Part shown: piece after piece, positions 54,437-58,855 of the stretch
How positions within the stretch are numbered: the first letter of the stretch is position 1
Layout of the letters: the number at the start of each line of letters is the position of its first letter
Assembly (NCBI GenBank): GCA_023231425.1
Contig: JALNVI010000010.1
Coordinates: 1-58,855 of the forward strand
DNA: 58,855 nt
Reading direction: 5' to 3'
Source of the DNA: Desulforhopalus sp.
GTDB lineage: Bacteria > Desulfobacterota > Desulfobulbia > Desulfobulbales > Desulfocapsaceae
Notes under the pieces: model-generated
What the model was told of the DNA's origin: nothing
The model's input: the letters and a program-made list of their open reading frames with translations, nothing else
The model's database searches: none
Program-made: the position numbers and the translations under genes

Positions 54437-54853
54437 TCAGTTTGGAGAGGGAAGGTCACTCTCAAGGAACAGCTTTTCACTGTCAAGGTCTGCGCCGTTC
54501 TGACCAACATAGGCATTAGCTGCGCCCTCAGCAGTAGTACGAATCGGAAACTTGAAACGCTTCTGGTTGCCATTACGGAACTTGACAGTCCACATAATAG
54601 AATCAGAAGATCTCAGCGGATGAACCTGTCCACCCATCGGTACAAAGTCATCATAACCACGGACAAAGATTGCGCCCTGCGGACAAATCTTCACGCAGGA
54701 GTAACACTCCCAGCATGCATCAGGCTCCTGGTTGTATGCTTTCATCTCTTCAACATTAAGCACCATCAAGTCGTTGGGACAAACATACATGCACGCAGTC
54801 TTGTCGCCACCTTTGCAGCCGTCACACTTGGAAGGATCTACATAACTTGGCAT
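54437..54853 (-). CDS. aprB: Adenylylsulfate reductase beta subunit
   Basis: Ferredoxin-like subunit passing electrons to AprA. 138 residues. Two [4Fe-4S] sites: Cys10, 13, 21, 25 and Cys47, 50, 53, 57 (CWECYSCVKICPQGA). A C-terminal tail of about 75 residues wraps AprA in known structures. ATG 54853 with GAGGAGG. Confidence 0.97.
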   Translation of the reverse strand: MPSYVDPSKCDGCKGGDKTACMYVCPNDLMVLNVEEMKAYNQEPDACWECYSCVKICPQGAIFVRGYDDFVPMGGQVHPLRSSDSIMWTVKFRNGNQKRFKFPIRTTAEGAANAYVGQNGADLDSEKLFLESDLPSPN

Positions 54854-54886
54854 TTAAACTACCTCCTCAGTTTGGGATTAACTGTT

Positions 54887-54911
54887 CAGACTTCGTATAA
54901 ACCGAAGTCTG
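54887..54911 (-). other. Hairpin in aprB leader
   Basis: Perfect 9-bp stem CAGACTTCG/CGAAGTCTG with a 7-nt loop, about 35 nt before the aprB start and without a T-run. A 5' stability element for an abundant mRNA is plausible. Confidence 0.55.
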
Positions 54912-55042
54912 TGAAACCTCTACAATTCTAAAAAAGACCCTTTTTACTAAAGGAATCTGTCTCTTGCACTGCCGAAACAGGAGGACTCAAAACAGCAGCA
55001 GAAGTTGATCCACAAATGAATGAGCCCTCATTTATTTAGCTT

Positions 55043-55071
55043 TTTATATTCAGTTGCCTGCGGATTGTCAA
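55043..55071 (-). promoter_or_regulatory. Near-consensus promoter of aprBA
   Basis: Minus strand perfect -35 TTGACA (55066-55071), 17-bp spacer, -10 TATAAA (55043-55048). The predicted transcript start leaves a leader of about 180 nt before aprB. It is the closest match to the sigma-70 consensus in the window, fitting the high abundance of AprAB in sulfate reducers. Confidence 0.85.
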
Positions 55072-55116
55072 GTGAATTTGCTCTACCACGAAAATCATTT
55101 TCAGCCTCTGGCTAAA

Positions 55117-57504
55117 TTAAAATTTATCATACGCCGGCGTAATAATAACCTCACGGGGCTTTGCTCCATCGGCAGGGCCAACGATACCATCCCGCTCCAT
55201 CATCTCAATCATCCGTGCAGCCCGATTGTATCCAACTCGAAGTCGGCGCTGTACGGATGAAATCGATGCCTGCCCCTGTTCAGTGACAAAAGCTACAGCC
55301 TGATCGTAATATTCATCATACTCCTCACCACCACTCTCCCCCACCGGTGATTCATCGTGCTCAATAGCCTGCATCATTGATTCATCATAAGACGAGCTGC
55401 CCTGTTCTTTCCAGAAATTCACGATGTTTGAACTTTCCTCCTCACTGATGAAAGCACCATGTACACGCCGCAGAGCTCCACCGTTCGGCAGGAAAAGCAT
55501 ATCTCCATTTCCGAGCAGAAGTTCAGCGCCGCCGGAATCAAGAATAGTGCGAGAGTCAATTTTAGTCGAGACCGTAAAAGAGATACGACTTGGAAAATTT
55601 GCCTTTATGAGGCCGGTCAGGACATCAACAGAAGGCCGCTGAGTGGCAATAATAACGTGCATTCCCGCTGCCCTTGCCATCTGGGCGAGACGGGCAATAG
55701 CAGTCTCCACATCCTTTGACGAGGCGGTCATCATCAGATCAGCCAGTTCGTCAACAATGACTACGATATATGGAAGTTTTTCCTCGCTGTGGGCATTGTA
55801 GGAGTCAAAATTTTTCACCCTTGCCTCCTGCAGGAGTTTGTAGCGGCGCTCCATCTCACGCACTGCCCAGTTTAGAGCCCGGGCTGCAAGTTTCGGATCG
55901 ATGACAACAGGGTGAAGAAGATGAGGGATCCCCTCATACCCCGAAAGTTCCACCATCTTCGGGTCAATCATTAAAAAGCGAACCTCTTCCGGCGTGGCAT
56001 TATAAAGCAAAGATGCAATCGTGGTATTTATGCCTACAGACTTGCCTGATCCGGTGGCACCGGCGATCAGCAGGTGAGGCATTTTCGCAAGGTTGGTGAC
56101 TACCAGATCGCCGAAGACATCAAGGCCAAGGACAATGCTGAGCTTCTTTTTCTCAGCCTCCTTTCGATAAGATTCAGAAGCCAGTAAACTGCGGATCCTG
56201 ACCATCTGCCGATGCTTGTTGGGAATTTCGATACCAAGAGCAGCTTTCCCAGGAACCGAACCTGCCACTCGCACTGATGGCGTTTTGAGGCCAAGGGCAA
56301 GGTCTGCAGCCAGCCCGGCGATCTTGTTGATTTTCACCCCCGGTGCAGGAGCATATTCATAGGTAGTCACCACCGGACCCGGGCGAATCCCTTCTACCCG
56401 TCCTTTCACGTTGAAACTCAGCAACTTCTGCACCAGTAACTGCGACGTTTGCTGATAAACATCCTCATCAACATGGTCAACAGACACTTCAGCTTTCGTC
56501 AGGAGAGAAAGCGGCGGTAACTCCCAATTGCCCCGGGCAATCTGTTTGGCTGCAAAAGCGTCATCCTCTGTCGCGGTTAAAACAGGCTTTTTATTCTCCC
56601 GGAGAACAGGAATGGCGCCCGCCACTTTTTCAGTCTGAGGCCTCGCTTTCAGGCTCTGTTCGGCTTTTATTTTATCAACCGGAGAAACAACAGAAACCTC
56701 TCCTGCAGGCAGGGAAATCCCCACAGCAGGTCCAGCCTCAGATATCCTCTCTTTTCCCTCCCTGCCTCTGGAAACGCCGAGACGGCGTTTCGGTGTTCTC
56801 TCCTCCTCCAGCGCCAGCGTGACAACCTGTTCCCCTTCGACCCCAACTCCTCCAGAATGATGCGCCGCCCGCAGTTTTTCCACCTTGTTGATTGACTTTT
56901 TCAACCCGGTTCCAATCCCATGGGTCGTTTTATTGGCAAGGACATAAGGAGAAAAACGGATTGCCACCATCAGTGAAACAATAAAAATCAACAAAAAGAT
57001 AAGCAGTGCCCCTCCGCAACCAACCACCTGATTGAGCAGAACAAAAAGAGTCTTCCCGACAAAACCTCCGGCTGTCGGGTCCGTAAGAGCATTGGCAGCT
57101 TCTTGATTCCAGGAAAAGGCTGAGAGGATGCCGCAGAAGGAGAGAACAGCACCGGAAAGCCCTGCAAAAACATGGGGTAAACGGCTGAAAGAAAGGCGGG
57201 AAAGAAAAAACATGATAGAGGAAATGAGGACAAGAGTCGGGAGAAAATAGGCCCCCCAGCCGATAAAATTGAAAAGGCCGGTTGCCACATTTACCCCAAC
57301 CCGGCCACTCCAGTTGGCATCAGCAGAATAGGCATATGAAAACAGACTGAGATAGATAAAACAGGAGAGGAAGATCCCCGTCATTGCCACAACCTCCTGT
57401 TTGAATGTCGGGCGACCGGTGCCGCTGTCGACCTTCGCGGCTTCGTTCACAAATTTACGGGGTCTTTTCCGATTTCGGGTACTGCTTTGAGATTTTCGTG
57501 TCAT
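55117..57504 (-). CDS. ftsK: DNA translocase FtsK/SpoIIIE
   Basis: Pumps chromosome ends through the division septum. 795 residues. Four or five N-terminal hydrophobic helices (about 40-195), a short variable linker (200-320), motor alpha/beta domain with Walker A GATGSGKSVGIN (about 480) and Walker B VVIVDELADL. The C-terminal gamma winged helix (RRLRVGYNRAARMIEMMERDGIVGPADG) reads KOPS/SRS sites. ATG 57504, 89 bp after nusB. Confidence 0.96.
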   Translation of the reverse strand: MTRKSQSSTRNRKRPRKFVNEAAKVDSGTGRPTFKQEVVAMTGIFLSCFIYLSLFSYAYSADANWSGRVGVNVATGLFNFIGWGAYFLPTLVLISSIMFFLSRLSFSRLPHVFAGLSGAVLSFCGILSAFSWNQEAANALTDPTAGGFVGKTLFVLLNQVVGCGGALLIFLLIFIVSLMVAIRFSPYVLANKTTHGIGTGLKKSINKVEKLRAAHHSGGVGVEGEQVVTLALEEERTPKRRLGVSRGREGKERISEAGPAVGISLPAGEVSVVSPVDKIKAEQSLKARPQTEKVAGAIPVLRENKKPVLTATEDDAFAAKQIARGNWELPPLSLLTKAEVSVDHVDEDVYQQTSQLLVQKLLSFNVKGRVEGIRPGPVVTTYEYAPAPGVKINKIAGLAADLALGLKTPSVRVAGSVPGKAALGIEIPNKHRQMVRIRSLLASESYRKEAEKKKLSIVLGLDVFGDLVVTNLAKMPHLLIAGATGSGKSVGINTTIASLLYNATPEEVRFLMIDPKMVELSGYEGIPHLLHPVVIDPKLAARALNWAVREMERRYKLLQEARVKNFDSYNAHSEEKLPYIVVIVDELADLMMTASSKDVETAIARLAQMARAAGMHVIIATQRPSVDVLTGLIKANFPSRISFTVSTKIDSRTILDSGGAELLLGNGDMLFLPNGGALRRVHGAFISEEESSNIVNFWKEQGSSSYDESMMQAIEHDESPVGESGGEEYDEYYDQAVAFVTEQGQASISSVQRRLRVGYNRAARMIEMMERDGIVGPADGAKPREVIITPAYDKF

Positions 57505-57593
57505 TGCTTTATTTTTCTCTCATTTTTTCAACAAAACAACAGGCCGCATCCTCCTCCCTAAAGAAGGCCCTTCAACTCTCTGAAAAAGCAAAT

Positions 57594-58031
57594 TTAACTT
57601 TTTACAGAAAGAGACGTCAAGATTGAATCCAGGACGCCATTTATAAATTTGGGAGAGTCTTCACTGGCATATTTTTTTGCAATTTCAACCGCTTCATTGA
57701 TAGACACCTGCCCGGGAATATCCTCTCGATATACGATCTCATAGACCGCTACCCGCATGATATTACGGTCTGTTGCGGCAAGACGGGCCAACCGCCAGTT
57801 TTTCGCAGATGCCTCAATTTTTTGATCAATTTCAGCAAGATGTGGACAAATTCCAGAAAGGAGTTCTTCCGTATACTTGCGTGCTTTTTTGTTTATCTTG
57901 AACAGAGCACAAAACAGGGGCAAACGCTCCGCGAGGTCACACCCAAAACCACCGATCCCGGCAGTAAAGTCTTCCTGATAGAGAAATTGTACAGCGGTCT
58001 CTCGTGCGATACGCCGTGTTCCTACAGCCAT
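57594..58031 (-). CDS. nusB: Transcription antitermination factor NusB
   Basis: All-helical RNA-binding protein that pairs with S10 in rRNA antitermination. 145 residues: RRIARETAVQFLYQEDF, ATDRNIMRVAVYEIVY and the C-terminal INEAVEIAKKYASEDSPKFINGVLD signature. It follows ribH, a frequent order. Confidence 0.96.
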   Translation of the reverse strand: MAVGTRRIARETAVQFLYQEDFTAGIGGFGCDLAERLPLFCALFKINKKARKYTEELLSGICPHLAEIDQKIEASAKNWRLARLAATDRNIMRVAVYEIVYREDIPGQVSINEAVEIAKKYASEDSPKFINGVLDSILTSLSVKS

Positions 58032-58059
58032 AATTTGACCCCATAATATAAATAGAGGA

Positions 58060-58089
58060 AGGCCTGTCGGCTGGAATGCCGACAGGCCT
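58060..58089 (-). other. Strong hairpin between ribH and nusB
   Basis: Perfect 12-bp stem AGGCCTGTCGGC/GCCGACAGGCCT with a 6-nt loop, 28 bp before nusB. The following bases (TCCTCTATTTATATT) are only loosely T-rich, so termination is uncertain. Confidence 0.55.
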
Positions 58090-58178
58090 CATTAAACAAC
58101 TTCATACCCTTGCCGGATTTGCAGGATGCAGACAGCAGAATGCCTTAAAATAACGCAAACTGAAAACCAGCCATTCTC

Positions 58179-58646
58179 TCAATCAAGAATACTGATAAGG
58201 TTCGCCATTTCAATCGCTGCGGCTGCCACATCTGCACCTTTATTCCCGGCCTTGGTACCACTGCGTTCAATCGCCTGTTCAATCGTTTCTGTTGTCACCA
58301 CACCGAACAAAACGGGAACGCCGGTAGACAGGCTCACCTGAGCCAGACCCTTTGAGGTCTCATTGACTACAATATCGTAGTGCGAAGTTGCTCCACGGAT
58401 GACAACTCCGAGACCTATAATTGCATCATACTTCCGAGACTCAGCCATCTTCTTTGCCAGTAACGGCAACTCAAAAGCCCCCGGGACATGGACGACATCA
58501 ATGTCATCCCCTTTCGCGCCGGAGCGCATCAGGATATCAAGAGCCCCTTCAAGCAATTTTTCTACGATGAAAGAGTTAAAACGAGATACAACGATTGCGA
58601 ACTTTTTGCCATCCGCATTCAGACTGCCTTCAATAAATTTTGCCAT
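58179..58646 (-). CDS. ribH: 6,7-dimethyl-8-ribityllumazine synthase
   Basis: Condenses the butanone phosphate from RibB with the ribitylaminopyrimidine to lumazine, the riboflavin precursor. 155 residues from ATG 58646 (MAKFIEGSLNADGKKFAIVV). SRFNSFIVEKLLEGALD, VPGAFELPLLAKKMA and GVVIRGATSHYDIV with the catalytic His are intact. Ribosome-binding site weak; GTG 58655 is an alternative. Confidence 0.95.
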   Translation of the reverse strand: MAKFIEGSLNADGKKFAIVVSRFNSFIVEKLLEGALDILMRSGAKGDDIDVVHVPGAFELPLLAKKMAESRKYDAIIGLGVVIRGATSHYDIVVNETSKGLAQVSLSTGVPVLFGVVTTETIEQAIERSGTKAGNKGADVAAAAIEMANLISILD

Positions 58647-58703
58647 CTCAGCCACTTTTGTATTTATCTTGATGTACAGAACATTTCTATTTAAGAGTGC
58701 TGC

Positions 58704-58855
58704 TTACTTACACATCTTCAGCAGATGTCCCATGCGGTCTCTTTTCGTAGCAAGGTAACGTTCATTCTCCTTGCCCGGTTTTATCTCTATCGGCACCCTT
58801 TCAACAATTTCAAGTCCATACCCTTCAAGACCAACGATCTTTTTAGGGTTATTGG
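58704..58855 (-). CDS. ribBA: GTP cyclohydrolase II domain, C-terminal end of RibBA or RibA (partial)
   Basis: Only the last 50 codons are in the window: NNPKKIVGLEGYGLEIVERV, PIEIKPGKENERYLATKRDR, then MGHLLKMCK and TAA. This is the typical RibA domain C-terminus. It stands upstream of ribH, so a fused RibBA is likely; the N-terminal part is outside the window. Confidence 0.85.
   Translation of the reverse strand, partial: NNPKKIVGLEGYGLEIVERVPIEIKPGKENERYLATKRDRMGHLLKMCK

Overview
The window is a conserved housekeeping region of a sulfate-reducing or sulfur-disproportionating member of Desulfobacterota. AprBA (adenylylsulfate reductase) and the QmoABC complex are encoded immediately upstream of the tRNA-tuf-rpoBC-ribosomal protein supercluster. 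The gene content and moderate GC fit Desulfobulbales best; that placement is inference, since no rRNA or marker comparison could be run. Every convincing gene is on the minus strand, so transcription runs from high to low coordinates.

Layout in transcription order. (1) 58855-55117: end of ribBA/ribA, ribH, nusB, ftsK. (2) 55071-47241: a near-consensus promoter, aprB-aprA, a terminator-like hairpin, qmoA-qmoB-qmoC and a canonical terminator. This is the APS-reduction module: Qmo feeds membrane quinol electrons to AprAB, which reduces APS to sulfite. (3) 47142-41813: a strong promoter, tRNA-Thr(UGU)-Tyr-Gly-Thr(GGU)-tuf (the same order as E. coli thrU-tyrU-glyT-thrT-tufB), a terminator-like hairpin, rpmG, tRNA-Trp, secE, nusG, rplKA, an L10 leader, rplJL. 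(4) 41279-33002: rpoB-rpoC, behind a 533-bp structured spacer. (5) 32963-14085: a strong promoter, then str, S10, spc and alpha operons joined together (rpsL-rpsG-fusA-tuf-rpsJ through secY, infA-rpmJ-rpsMKD-rpoA-rplQ), closed by a canonical terminator. adk and map, often found between secY and infA, are absent. (6) 13984-1: promoter, rpsB, tsf, pyrH, frr, then an envelope/isoprenoid run with several 1-4 nt overlaps (uppS, cdsA, dxr, rseP, tsaB, ispG), proS, a Rel-family (p)ppGpp synthetase, a small Smr protein and an FKBP-type isomerase cut by the window edge.

I found no CRISPR array, insertion sequence, prophage or unknown multi-gene system. The points that deserve attention are in ordinary genes: an in-frame TAA inside the essential rplC (L3) gene; a Rel protein whose hydrolase HD motif is destroyed while the synthetase residues remain; a group of ribosomal-protein genes starting at TTG behind strong Shine-Dalgarno sequences; several terminator-like hairpins inside what should be continuous operons; and two tuf copies differing at about 25 of 396 residues.
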